The notes below the pieces were generated by a model, which was given only the letters and a program-made list of their open reading frames with translations, searched no databases and was not told the origin of the DNA. A program made the translations under genes and the position numbers. This document shows positions 9,227-18,238 of a stretch of DNA of 64,000 nucleotides, piece by piece (position 1 is the stretch's first letter; each line of letters opens with the position of its first letter). This DNA comes from PALSA-1353 sp036267155. Lineage in GTDB: Bacteria; Planctomycetota; Phycisphaerae; Tepidisphaerales; Tepidisphaeraceae. The DNA lies in assembly GCA_036267155.1 (NCBI GenBank), contig DATAWP010000038.1, positions 1-64,000 of the forward strand, in the 5' to 3' direction.

Positions 9227-11002
9227 ATGCAGACTGTTGTTCATGTCACGCATGAAGCAATTCAGAAAATTGGGGGAATCGGAGCGGTGTTGCAGGGGTT
9301 GCTCACCAGCCGAACGTATCTCGACAAAGTGCCGCGGAATATTCTGGTGGGACCGTTCTGGCCGAGCGACGATCTGGCGGAACATCGGCTCGGACCACAG
9401 GGGGAGGTTCTGTACAGCAGTCTGGATCATCTGTATCGCTCGCCGCTGACGGCGCGGTTCCGGGAGATCGAGCAGGAGTTCGACGTTGGAATCGTCTACG
9501 GCCGGCGAAAATTCTGGGACAAGGAAACCGGCGTCACCAGCACGCCCGAAACCCTCCTGATCGACGTGGCCCGGTTCGATCAGCACAAGATCAATCAGTT
9601 CAAATACGATCTGTGGAAAACCTTCGGCATCGAAAGCGCCAAATACGAAAGCATCTGGGATTTTGAGCAATACATGCGCCTGGCCAAGCCCGCCATCGCG
9701 GCACTGCACGCGCTGGGCGTGGGCAGCGAGATCGAGCCGTGCGTGATCCTGAGCCACGAATACATGGGGATACCCACCGCCCTGGCGGCGATCCTCGAAG
9801 GGGACCGGAGCAACTTCCGCACGATTTTCTATGCGCACGAAGTGGCGCCGATGCGGCGGGTGGTGGAACATTATGCCGGCCACGACACGATGTTCTACAA
9901 CGTCATGCGCTCCGCGGTCAGCCAGGGGCATTACCTGGAAGACGTCTTCGGCGATCAGAACGGGTATTACAAGCACGCGCTGGTGAAGGCATCGCGATTT
10001 TGCGACGGAATTTTCGCGGTCGGCGATTACGTGCTGAAGGAAATCCGCTTCCTCGGCCCCGATTTTCTGCACGTGGACAGCCAGTTGGCGTACAACGGCG
10101 TTCCGTGCTGGAAAATCAGCGTGGCCGAGAAGATGGCGAGCCGGCAGAAACTGCGCGCGTATTGCAACACGCTGCTGGGGTATGAGCCGGACTATGTTTT
10201 TTCGCACGTCACCCGGCTGGTGCCCAGCAAGGGCTTGTGGCGCGATCTGCGCGTGCTGGAACACGTCGAGCGCATTCTGCGCGCCCGCAACGAGTCGGCC
10301 GTGCTGTTCACGCTCAGCACGGAAGTCCCCTCTCGGCGCGGCGACGACATTCGCCGGATGGAGGAGCACTACCACTGGCCCGTCGTTCATCGCGAGGGCC
10401 TGCCGGACCTTTCCAACGGCGAGGCCGCGTATTACCAGGGCGTTCAGGAACTCAACGCCCGGTCGCGGAATGTGAAGGTCGTTTTCGTCAATCAGTTCGG
10501 ATTCGAGCAAAAGGTTTGCGGCGCCCGCATGCCGGCGGACATGGAATTCATGGACATCCGCAAGGGATCGGATGCCGAATTCGGCCAGAGCATTTACGAG
10601 CCATTCGGCATCGCCCAGGTCGAGCCGATCAGTTTCGGCGGGATTTGCGTGTTCAGCAGCGTCTGTGGTTGCGCCGGTTTCGTCGATAAGGCGGCGGACG
10701 GACGGCCGACCCCGAACGTGATCGTGGCGGACTACACCAATCTGCCGACCAAAGGATTGAGGGCGGATCAACTGCTGGCCATCGGCCAGCCGCAGCGGGA
10801 TGAGATCGAGCATGCTGTCGCCGGAGTGGTGGCGAAGGATTTGGTGGACCGGCTGCCGCGTTCACCCAGGGAATTCGAGGAATTCATCGACCGGGGGCAT
10901 GCCCTGGCGAGCAGGATGAGCTGGGACGTGGTGGCGCGGGAATATGTGCTGCCCGGCATCCAGCGGGCCAGCCGGGCGCAACGGCTCAAGCAAATCGCGT
11001 AA
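9227..11002 (+). CDS. Glycogen/starch-synthase-like GT-B glycosyltransferase
   Basis: A 591-aa protein. The frame is open 36 codons further upstream, but ATG 9227 is preceded by AAAAGGATC at a good distance and begins the conserved HVTHEAIQKIGGIGAVLQG segment, which resembles the ADP-glucose-binding KxGG loop of glycogen synthases. The C-terminal Rossmann half has SHVTRLVPSKG and the E-x7-E motif in YEPFGIAQVEPISFGG. A two-domain GT-B retaining enzyme is therefore expected, probably making an alpha-glucan or related glycan. It is distinct from the GT3 enzyme at 30074. Its stop codon overlaps the next start by one base. Confidence 0.75.
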   Translation: MQTVVHVTHEAIQKIGGIGAVLQGLLTSRTYLDKVPRNILVGPFWPSDDLAEHRLGPQGEVLYSSLDHLYRSPLTARFREIEQEFDVGIVYGRRKFWDKETGVTSTPETLLIDVARFDQHKINQFKYDLWKTFGIESAKYESIWDFEQYMRLAKPAIAALHALGVGSEIEPCVILSHEYMGIPTALAAILEGDRSNFRTIFYAHEVAPMRRVVEHYAGHDTMFYNVMRSAVSQGHYLEDVFGDQNGYYKHALVKASRFCDGIFAVGDYVLKEIRFLGPDFLHVDSQLAYNGVPCWKISVAEKMASRQKLRAYCNTLLGYEPDYVFSHVTRLVPSKGLWRDLRVLEHVERILRARNESAVLFTLSTEVPSRRGDDIRRMEEHYHWPVVHREGLPDLSNGEAAYYQGVQELNARSRNVKVVFVNQFGFEQKVCGARMPADMEFMDIRKGSDAEFGQSIYEPFGIAQVEPISFGGICVFSSVCGCAGFVDKAADGRPTPNVIVADYTNLPTKGLRADQLLAIGQPQRDEIEHAVAGVVAKDLVDRLPRSPREFEEFIDRGHALASRMSWDVVAREYVLPGIQRASRAQRLKQIA

Positions 11003-11268
11003 TGCCCGAATTACCGCCGTTAAGAAGGCTTCATTCGGATGAGACGCTCAATCGCAGCTTCCATCGAATCAGCTTGGAATACTGGCGCAGGAAACCAACA
11101 CGCACGATCGTGGAATCGCTTAAGCCGCGCCATCGCGATCCAGGCTACCAGGAGTTTCTCAAGGTTAAGCCCGACGGCACCATCATGCAGGGGAACACTC
11201 GAATTAAGATTCTTGAAGAGCGTGGCTATAATATAAATCAGTTGCCGCGCACGATATTCGATGGATGA
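11002..11268 (+). CDS. Small protein with ParB/Srx-like motif
   Basis: An 88-aa protein whose ATG shares its A with the TAA stop of the glycosyltransferase (TAATG), so translation may be coupled. The segment VKPDGTIMQGNTRIKILEERGYNINQLPR resembles the core of ParB/sulfiredoxin-like domains, which read as G-x-x-x-x-GNTR. I know of no assigned function. It is followed after 9 bp by the 120-aa gene at 11278; the two look like a module that could be independent of the upstream enzyme. Confidence 0.6.
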   Translation: MPELPPLRRLHSDETLNRSFHRISLEYWRRKPTRTIVESLKPRHRDPGYQEFLKVKPDGTIMQGNTRIKILEERGYNINQLPRTIFDG

Positions 11269-11277
11269 GGAATTGGT

Positions 11278-11640
11278 ATGAAGCGACACGAGTTGTTGGA
11301 CAAATACGCCACTCTTTCGAAAGCGCAAAGGCTCGCTTTCCTGTGTCGATTGGCAGCCGAATTGACGGTGTGCGCGCGAGACACCTATATGCCGGGGTCC
11401 AATCAAGTGGCCAAACCTGAGCGACTGCGGGCGTTCAACGAACTCCAGCACCGCCTCACCGGGCATTTACGTGATTTGGCAACGGGAAATCGCGACCGCT
11501 ATCCCGATGACGTGATATGCGGCATTATTTTCGAGGGCGCACGGGAATTGGATGCGGAACCCGCCTTGCGCCGCGCGATTCAGGGTCCGCCTCGCGAAAA
11601 TCACCGGTCGCGTTCGCGATCGGCGATCGTTCAACATTGA
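11278..11640 (+). CDS. Conserved small protein of unknown function
   Basis: A 120-aa, charged, helical-looking protein without membrane segments. The core ELTVCARDTYMPGS followed by RLRAFNELQHRLTGHLRDL looks like a conserved family signature, but I cannot attach a function to it. The C-terminal 20 residues are arginine and serine rich and may be poorly conserved. It is the second gene of a pair with the ParB-like 88-aa protein (9-bp gap). Confidence 0.6.
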   Translation: MKRHELLDKYATLSKAQRLAFLCRLAAELTVCARDTYMPGSNQVAKPERLRAFNELQHRLTGHLRDLATGNRDRYPDDVICGIIFEGARELDAEPALRRAIQGPPRENHRSRSRSAIVQH

Positions 11641-11798
11641 GCGATTGCAGTTTGCCGAGCGCAACGGCTCTTTTGCGTTTCCCCAGGTAATTCGCGTCCG
11701 TGCAATAATTCCCCCGCGCTCACGTCATACATCTCAGTTGCATGTTTTGCCTGCGGTCATATTCTGCTCTAAGGCTTTGCAGCGAGTAAACTCCTCCC

Positions 11799-14150
11799 AT
11801 GTCTCAGGGCACGAACGCGGGTTTGCTGATGACGGGCGACAAAAAAGAACTGCCGCGCGCCTCGGCACGCCAGCGATGGATCGGTGCCGGAGCATGGGTT
11901 TTCGTCGTTGCCGTCCTGGGCTATTACGCTTGGCGAATGGTCGGCATCGGCCTGGATCTTCGGCAGGATGTCTGGGTTTACTGCGCGAATAATCACGCCC
12001 CGAACGATATGAACAGCGCGCTGGACATGGGACGAATCGTCCTGGGCGAAGCGGAGAATGTTGCACGGGAACAGGAGCGGGAAAAAACACCGGCGCAGCG
12101 AAAACAGGAAGCCGCGCAAATCGCCGCGGGCCAAGGCCCCGCCACCATCAGCGATCCCGGACCGGGGTTATTTGACTCGCCTATCAACGCTCAGATTTTC
12201 TTTCAGCGGTGGCATCGCCTCTCGCCGGTGTATGGTCAAATCCTGCGCGGGTGGGTGCGGACGTACGATCATTTGCTGCAAAACCAGGGCACGAACTCGG
12301 ATGCGGATTATGGTCTGGATTACCCCCCCCTGCGGCTCATGGTGATGACGCTCTGGACGTGGGATGTCCAGTCGCACTATCCCGGCATCACCGCGTTTCC
12401 CGTGACGCCGCAAAGGGTGTTCGATCCGGATACCCATCAGCCCATCATCGCGACAGACGCCATCGTTCAGCCCATGCTGAAATTCAACGCGCTCTGCGAG
12501 GGCGTTTCCTCGATTTCCATTTTCATTCTGGTCTGGCTGTGGATGGAGCGGCGCCCAAAGACGGCGCGGTCGCGGCTGGCGAGTTGGCTCCTGTGGCCGC
12601 GAAGGGGGCCGGAACATTCGCTCATGGGCAATTCCTGGCGGGCTCGCTGGGGCGATCCGCTGCTGCTCGTTCCCGTGATCGTCTTTGGCATCTGCACGCT
12701 GCTGCGATCGAGCATCAGTTGGCAGATGCCCATGCCGGATGCGGCACAGATGTCCCTGATCGATGTCCGGGTCAGCAGCATCGGATGGTGGGTTTCCCTG
12801 CTGCTGAGGTTTTTGGCAGTGGTTTGTCTGGCGCGATTCTTGCCGCGGCCGTTCCGAGCGCCGATGTGCGCATTGGTCGCGGCGACGATGGCTTGGCTGA
12901 ATCCCGGTTCCCTCCTGGACAGCTTCGGCTGGCCGCAGTGGGACGTCTGGCTTCCGCCGTTTTTCCTGGTGGCGGCGATTCTGGTGACGCTCGACTGGTG
13001 GATCGCCGCGGGACTGCTCCTCGGCGTGGGGTGCATGTTCAAGGGTCAACTGCTGTTCGTCTCGCCGGTGCTGGTGCTGTGCCCGCTGCTGGCGGGTTGG
13101 CCGGGAAGATTCCTGCGCATCGTCGCCGGCATGGCGGCCGGGGCGGGGCTGATCGTTTGGCCCTGGCTCGTCACCAACCGGGCGGCGGAAAGATGGATTC
13201 TCGTCGCCATGTTGGCGGCGGGAGCATTTTGCGCGGCTTCCGGCCTGCGCGGAGTTTTGCGGGGGCAGCTTGGCGAACTCGCGCAAGCCGGCCGGGATTG
13301 GTGCAACAAATTCGCCGAAAAATGGCCGCCGGCAATCATCATCATTTTACCGTGGATCGCCGCCGCGGTCCTGGGCACGCTGGTTTGTTTCGCGCTGGCG
13401 CTGATCCTGCGTTATTGGACACCGCCGCTGGGCGTGGTGCTTGGCATGGGAATCGTGGTCGTCCCGTGGTTTTTGCCTCGGCGGCTGACATCGGGATGGC
13501 TGCTGCTGGTCTTCGCGGCGGTGCTGTGGCTCGTGGCGTTCCAGGCGGGCGGCGCGTGGTCGTGGTATCGAATCGGATTCGTCTACGGCACTCAAAGGCA
13601 TCAGATGATGCAATTGGACCGCCTGAGCAATCTTTCCTCACTCCTCGGCGGCCGTTACCAATGGCAATTGCGCGACCACATCGCGACGTTGAAGCTTCCA
13701 ATTTTTGGAACCCTCAATCTGGATGTTCAAGGATTCTGCGGCTTGATCTATTTCGCGAGCGCGATGCTGTGCGCGGCGGCTGCGGCGATGCACATGCGGC
13801 GAAGGGACGTGCGATTTCTCATCGCCTTGGCAGCGCCATGGGTGCTCTTCACAACCCTGCTGACGCAGTTGTCCGTGCGGTATACCACCCTGCCCGCGGT
13901 AATGAGCTGTTCACTCATCGCCATTTCCGCGGAAATGAGCCTGCTGGCATTTCTTCAGACCGTCCTGACCTGCATCATCCTCGGCAATCAGATGATGCTG
14001 CTGCACCCCAGCACGTCGCCGGTCGCGTTGTCGATCACACAGCCAATGAATCCCGATATCGCCTGGGCGATGATGCTGCTGGCGGCGATTTTTCTCGTCT
14101 CGGCCCTGATTCCAACGCGGCGGGCGGCGCCTCGGATCGAGGTTGTATAA
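11799..14150 (+). CDS. Large membrane glycosyltransferase, GT57 (ALG6/ALG8)-like
   Basis: A 783-aa polytopic protein: a short cytosolic N-terminus, one helix at residues 28-48, a long extracytoplasmic loop with GLDYPPLRLMVMTLW (about 170-185), then a dozen helices. The GWPQWDVW block (about residue 377) and FKGQLL match the paralogues at 244 and 14152. DYPPL is the hallmark of ALG6/ALG8 enzymes, which move glucose from a polyprenyl phosphate to a lipid-linked glycan. TAAACT lies 6 nt before the ATG. Its 3' end is joined closely to the next paralogue, so the two were probably duplicated in tandem and are co-transcribed. Confidence 0.8.
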   Translation: MSQGTNAGLLMTGDKKELPRASARQRWIGAGAWVFVVAVLGYYAWRMVGIGLDLRQDVWVYCANNHAPNDMNSALDMGRIVLGEAENVAREQEREKTPAQRKQEAAQIAAGQGPATISDPGPGLFDSPINAQIFFQRWHRLSPVYGQILRGWVRTYDHLLQNQGTNSDADYGLDYPPLRLMVMTLWTWDVQSHYPGITAFPVTPQRVFDPDTHQPIIATDAIVQPMLKFNALCEGVSSISIFILVWLWMERRPKTARSRLASWLLWPRRGPEHSLMGNSWRARWGDPLLLVPVIVFGICTLLRSSISWQMPMPDAAQMSLIDVRVSSIGWWVSLLLRFLAVVCLARFLPRPFRAPMCALVAATMAWLNPGSLLDSFGWPQWDVWLPPFFLVAAILVTLDWWIAAGLLLGVGCMFKGQLLFVSPVLVLCPLLAGWPGRFLRIVAGMAAGAGLIVWPWLVTNRAAERWILVAMLAAGAFCAASGLRGVLRGQLGELAQAGRDWCNKFAEKWPPAIIIILPWIAAAVLGTLVCFALALILRYWTPPLGVVLGMGIVVVPWFLPRRLTSGWLLLVFAAVLWLVAFQAGGAWSWYRIGFVYGTQRHQMMQLDRLSNLSSLLGGRYQWQLRDHIATLKLPIFGTLNLDVQGFCGLIYFASAMLCAAAAAMHMRRRDVRFLIALAAPWVLFTTLLTQLSVRYTTLPAVMSCSLIAISAEMSLLAFLQTVLTCIILGNQMMLLHPSTSPVALSITQPMNPDIAWAMMLLAAIFLVSALIPTRRAAPRIEVV

Positions 14151-14151
14151 C

Positions 14152-16734
14152 ATGGCCGGCCAAACCGATCCGAACGCACTGACGGGCCTGCGCTGGACGG
14201 CCCGAACGCTGACCTGGGCAATGGTGGCGATCTTCCTGCTGTGGGGCGGCAGTTGGGCCTATCGCGCCGGCATGGACGCGCGGCGCGAGTTCTGGCAATC
14301 CACTCGGAGCATCCGATTCGTGGTCGATATCCGAAACGGATTCGGCTTTGGAAACCAGGTGTTGCGCTATGCCGAATCCGAGGCTCACCTGGAACCGATG
14401 GCCGATGCGCTGGCAGGACAATCGCCGCAGGTTTTGACCAGGGCGGGCCGGCCGGATTTGATCGGTAAAAAGAACCCGGCCGTCCGCCGATTGACCACCG
14501 GCGAGCTTTTGCGCGGGATGGTCCAATTCGTGGATTCGGTCCTCCAGGACCATACGGACGATCAGGATTACGAGCTGGATTACCCTCCGCTGCGCCTGGC
14601 GATTATGACGCTGTGGGTGCGGCACGTTCAGCGAAACCATCCGGAAATGAACAACTACCCCGCCGGCCGGGTGGACGATACCTCCCTGCCCCAGGACGAG
14701 GACATAGCCGAGCCGATGCTGCGGCTGAACGCGTACTGCGCCGCGGCGGCGGCGGTGCTTATGTTCGGATTGGTATGGCTGTGGGTGAAGCGCGATGCGC
14801 GGGCGAATCTGATGACGGCGACGCGCTCGGGGTGGGTCGTGCCGCATGGAATTTTTGCGTTCATGCTGGCCACCGCGGGGTTCTGGCATGCGTACGTCAC
14901 GCTGGTGCATCTTCCACCGATGCCGGCGCCGGTGGTTTCCGTCGACCGAATTCAAACCGGCCCGGGCAAAGCGATCATATCGGTCATCATCAACGCTCAG
15001 GATCTGGATACCCAGTGGCACATCGACTATGGGCCCACGGTCACTTATGGACACAGCCTGCCGGCGCAATCCGTCGATACGACTCTGGACGATCAGCCTT
15101 TCTCCGCGGAAATATCGGGCTTGAAATCAGGCCAAACCGTGCATTTCCGCGTCTCGGCAGTCAATGTCGGCGGAACTACCAACAGCGATGATTTCTCGTT
15201 CGTGAACAACGGCCAGTCGATCGAGGTAGACAGCCCGCCCGTCGGTGGAATCGTCTGGCCGGATTGGACGGTCTGGCTTCGGCTGCTGGTTCTGTTCATC
15301 GCGATGGTCGCCAGCGCGCAGATTCTGCCTCCGATCCATCGAGCCTGGGCGTGCGCGGCCGTCGCGGCGATGCTGGTCTGGCTCGATCCGCTGAACCTGA
15401 TCGATTCGCACGGCTGGCCGCAGTGGGATGTCTGGATTCTGCCCGTTTTCCTCGCGGCGACATTGCTGGCATCCGTGAACTGGTGGACCGCCGCGGGGAT
15501 TCTCCTGGGCATCGGATGCATGGCCAAGGGACAACTCCTGTTGGCCGCACCGATCCTGATGCTGTGGCCGCTCTTCGAAGGGAAATGGGGCGCGGTGATC
15601 CGAATTGTCACGGGGTTTCTGATCGGAGCGGAACTGGTGACCTGGCCATGGATCGTCAACTCGGCCGTGGAAATGCACTGGATCGAATTGACGATGCTCG
15701 CGGCCGTGCTGATGCTGGCGGTGTCGCTGCTGCGCTCTCAACTCGGTGAAAATCTGCGCAACGGCGTGGTGACGCCGCTGCTGGACCGGGGCAGCGCCGG
15801 CGCGATCGGATGGGAACAATCGCTGCCCATACTCCTGGTCCTGGCATCTGCGGTGATCGCGGCGATGGCGATCGCCACCGCCCTGATCTTTCACGGCCTG
15901 CGAACCACGAACGCGGCCGTCTCCGGCGCGGCAATGGGATTTTTTCTCCTGCTCGTTCTGCTCCCGCCGTGGTTGCTGCGGCGCCGGCATCTGGGTTTTT
16001 GGCTCGCAAGCGTGTTCGCCTTTTCCGTCTGGATTGCGTTCTGCGCCTTCGGCGGAAGCGATTCCTGGCTGACCCTGGGCTTCGCCTACGGATCGGTGAA
16101 GCACGATCAGATGCAGATGGGCCTTCACTACTTTTGCAACCTCACGTCCCTCCTGGCGGACAGTTATCACTGGGACATTCACGACATGATGGGAACGCTC
16201 GGATTTTCGTTCACGACGCCGGGGCCTTTGCGCCTGGGGCGGTTGATATCCATCCCGGCCGTGAAATGGGCGTGGTCCAGCGATCTGGATGTGAAGACGA
16301 CGATGGCGCTCTTGTACGGCGTTTGCCTGGTGATCGCATCCGCGGCGGCGGCGATGCAAAGCCGGCGAAAGGATCGCCGATTTCTGATCGCCATGGTGGT
16401 TCCGTGGATGGTCTTTCCGATGGTGATGTGCCAGATGGGCAGCCGGTATCCGATCTGGGCATCGACGATCTCGGCGGCGATGGTGGCGGTGTCGATGGAA
16501 CTGACGCTGCTGCACGTGGTGCTGGCCGTGTTTGGATTCGCGATGGTGGCGCAGCAGTTGCTTTCCGCCAACTCGCAGCGCTGGCCGCAGTTCGTTCAGC
16601 TCGTGACGCCGATGTATCCGGATATCGCATGGATGCTGTTGCTGCTAACGGGGATATTCCTGGTGGCATCGCTGGTTCCGAGCCGAAAGCCGAAGATTTT
16701 TAGCCGCGGATATAAATCAGACGAAAATGGATAA
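14152..16734 (+). CDS. Large membrane glycosyltransferase with fibronectin-III-like insert, GT57-like
   Basis: An 860-aa paralogue of the preceding gene. I use ATG 14152, just after the upstream stop; TTG 14143 would overlap it by 8 nt. It has DYPPLRLAIMTLW in the first large loop, GWPQWDVW near residue 420 and AKGQLL. Between helices, residues about 258-352 form a beta-rich segment (VVSVDRIQTGPGKAIISV to HFRVSAVNVGGTTN) with the pattern of a fibronectin type III domain, absent from the other two paralogues. The last residues, SRGYKSDENG and the stop, are encoded by a dispersed inverted repeat (16698-16791). Donor and acceptor are unknown. Confidence 0.8.
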   Translation: MAGQTDPNALTGLRWTARTLTWAMVAIFLLWGGSWAYRAGMDARREFWQSTRSIRFVVDIRNGFGFGNQVLRYAESEAHLEPMADALAGQSPQVLTRAGRPDLIGKKNPAVRRLTTGELLRGMVQFVDSVLQDHTDDQDYELDYPPLRLAIMTLWVRHVQRNHPEMNNYPAGRVDDTSLPQDEDIAEPMLRLNAYCAAAAAVLMFGLVWLWVKRDARANLMTATRSGWVVPHGIFAFMLATAGFWHAYVTLVHLPPMPAPVVSVDRIQTGPGKAIISVIINAQDLDTQWHIDYGPTVTYGHSLPAQSVDTTLDDQPFSAEISGLKSGQTVHFRVSAVNVGGTTNSDDFSFVNNGQSIEVDSPPVGGIVWPDWTVWLRLLVLFIAMVASAQILPPIHRAWACAAVAAMLVWLDPLNLIDSHGWPQWDVWILPVFLAATLLASVNWWTAAGILLGIGCMAKGQLLLAAPILMLWPLFEGKWGAVIRIVTGFLIGAELVTWPWIVNSAVEMHWIELTMLAAVLMLAVSLLRSQLGENLRNGVVTPLLDRGSAGAIGWEQSLPILLVLASAVIAAMAIATALIFHGLRTTNAAVSGAAMGFFLLLVLLPPWLLRRRHLGFWLASVFAFSVWIAFCAFGGSDSWLTLGFAYGSVKHDQMQMGLHYFCNLTSLLADSYHWDIHDMMGTLGFSFTTPGPLRLGRLISIPAVKWAWSSDLDVKTTMALLYGVCLVIASAAAAMQSRRKDRRFLIAMVVPWMVFPMVMCQMGSRYPIWASTISAAMVAVSMELTLLHVVLAVFGFAMVAQQLLSANSQRWPQFVQLVTPMYPDIAWMLLLLTGIFLVASLVPSRKPKIFSRGYKSDENG

Positions 16735-16791
16735 ATCAAAATGCAATTGCATTTATCCGTGTGCATCTGATTTATATCTGTGGCAAAAAAT
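16698..16791. repeat. Dispersed inverted repeat, copy 1
   Basis: The arms TAGCCGCGGATATAAATCAG (16701-16720) and CTGATTTATATCTGTGGC (from 16768) are inverted copies, with a second internal pair GGATAAAT/ATTTATCC. Related copies lie at 37153-37260 and 49315-49402. The left arm overlaps the 3' end of the glycosyltransferase gene and provides its stop codon. Confidence 0.85.
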
Positions 16792-16815
16792 GTATTTTGA
16801 TCTTAATCTCCCGGC

Positions 16816-17916
16816 ATGAACGTCAAGCTTTTGGATTTGCAGGCGCAGTATGGGCCGATCCGCGAGGAAATTCGCCGGGCGGTGGATGAGGTGCTGGATC
16901 AGCAGTCGCTGGTGCTTGGGCCGCATGTCGAGAAATTCGAGAAGAACCTCGCGGCCTATTGTGGGACGAAGCATGCCATCGGCGTCAGCAGCGGCAGCGA
17001 TGCGCTGCTTTGCGCGCTGATGGCAATCGGCATCAAGCCGGGCGATGAAGTGATCTGCCCCACCTTCACGTTCTTCGCGACGGCCGGGGCGATCGAACGG
17101 CTCGGCGGGCGGATCGTTTTTGCCGATATCGAGCCCGCGACGTTCAACATCGATCCGGCGAAGATCGCGGGCAAAATCACGCCCCGGACGCGGGCGATCA
17201 TTCCGGTCGATCTTTTCGGGCAACTGGCTAACCTCGAAGCCGTCAACGAAATCGCGGCAAAGCACGATCTGAACGTGATCGAGGATGCTGCCCAGGCGAT
17301 CGGCGCAAAGCGGCACGGCAAGCGGGCCTGCTCATCCGTCTTCGCGGGATGCCTCAGCTTTTATCCGACGAAGAACCTTGGAGCGGCCGGCGACGCCGGG
17401 GCGATCTGCACGAACGACGACGGCTTCGCCGAAATTTGCCGGCTGCTGCGCGTGCATGGATCGGGGCATCAGTATTATCACAAATACGTCGGCGGCATGT
17501 TCCGCCTGGCCGCGATTCAGGCGGCGGTGCTCACCGTCAAACTCAAATATCTGGAAGCCTGGCACGAAGGGCGGCGGCGCAACGCGGCGATTTACGATCG
17601 TCTGTTGGCCGGCAGCAAGGTCGTGACGCCGAAGATCGAATCGGGCAATTGGAGCATTTACAATCAATACGTGGTGCGTGTGCCGGATCGGGATCGCGTC
17701 AAAAAGGCGTTGCAGGAAAAAGGGATTGGCTCGGCGATTTACTATCCGCTGCCGCTGCACATGCAGGAGTGCTTCGGGCATCTGGGGTACAAGGCCGGGG
17801 ATTTTCCGCAGAGTGAGCGGGCCTGCGATGAGGTGCTGGCGCTGCCGGTGTATCCGGAGTTGCCGGAGGAGCAGGTGCGATACGTCGCGAAGGAATTGCT
17901 CGCGGCCATGGGATAG
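16816..17916 (+). CDS. DegT/DnrJ/EryC1/StrS sugar aminotransferase
   Basis: A 366-aa PLP-dependent fold-type I aminotransferase of nucleotide-sugar pathways. GVSSGSDALL (56-65) binds the cofactor phosphate, EDAAQAIGA (157-165) holds the pyridine-nitrogen aspartate, and Lys186 in SFYPTKNLG is the Schiff-base lysine. Family members convert 3- or 4-keto-sugars linked to UDP/TDP into amino-sugars that are later added to surface glycans. No dehydratase or epimerase is adjacent, so the keto-sugar must come from elsewhere. It stands just downstream of the two large glycosyltransferases, separated by the repeat. Confidence 0.9.
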   Translation: MNVKLLDLQAQYGPIREEIRRAVDEVLDQQSLVLGPHVEKFEKNLAAYCGTKHAIGVSSGSDALLCALMAIGIKPGDEVICPTFTFFATAGAIERLGGRIVFADIEPATFNIDPAKIAGKITPRTRAIIPVDLFGQLANLEAVNEIAAKHDLNVIEDAAQAIGAKRHGKRACSSVFAGCLSFYPTKNLGAAGDAGAICTNDDGFAEICRLLRVHGSGHQYYHKYVGGMFRLAAIQAAVLTVKLKYLEAWHEGRRRNAAIYDRLLAGSKVVTPKIESGNWSIYNQYVVRVPDRDRVKKALQEKGIGSAIYYPLPLHMQECFGHLGYKAGDFPQSERACDEVLALPVYPELPEEQVRYVAKELLAAMG

Positions 17917-18238
17917 TGTGCATTTAGAAGACCCGTGGGGATGACAATCTTCACCGTTGCCCACAATTCAGTCGGGTCAAGGCCAAAAATAGGTACAAAA
18001 CTTTCACCTCCTGCGCACATATATAGAGGCCGATGCTTTTTCCGTTCACCCAAACCGACGTAGCCCTGCTATCCAGGGAATTCGATGGCACGATCCCGAC
18101 AAACCCCCAAATGAAAAACCGCAGAAAAGTGAGGGGTTTTGAGGACAAATGGGACATTGAGGCTGCGGGATGAGCTGAAAATGGAGGTTGAGCCGGCGGT
18201 GGGTGTCGCACACTTGCCACACACGGTGCGGGTAACGG
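17917..18238. other. Intergenic region between convergent genes, nothing recognised
   Basis: This gap of 322 bp separates the aminotransferase (plus strand) from the M50 protease gene (minus strand). No protein-like frame, tRNA or strong hairpin with a T-run was seen. A run of imperfect G/C-rich complementarity near 18180-18240 is not convincing. Confidence 0.5.

Noticed and set aside
9200..10813. 537-codon minus-strand frame over the GT-B gene
   Set aside because: Antisense to a gene with catalytic motifs and a good start; composition is His/Arg-rich as expected for antisense GC-rich DNA.
12209..14182. 657-codon forward frame inside the GT57-like gene
   Set aside because: Out-of-frame shadow of the membrane protein at 11799, which has clear paralogues and motifs.
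17917..18238. tRNA or riboswitch in the gap
   Set aside because: No cloverleaf, no CCA-like end and no known riboswitch core could be built from the bases.
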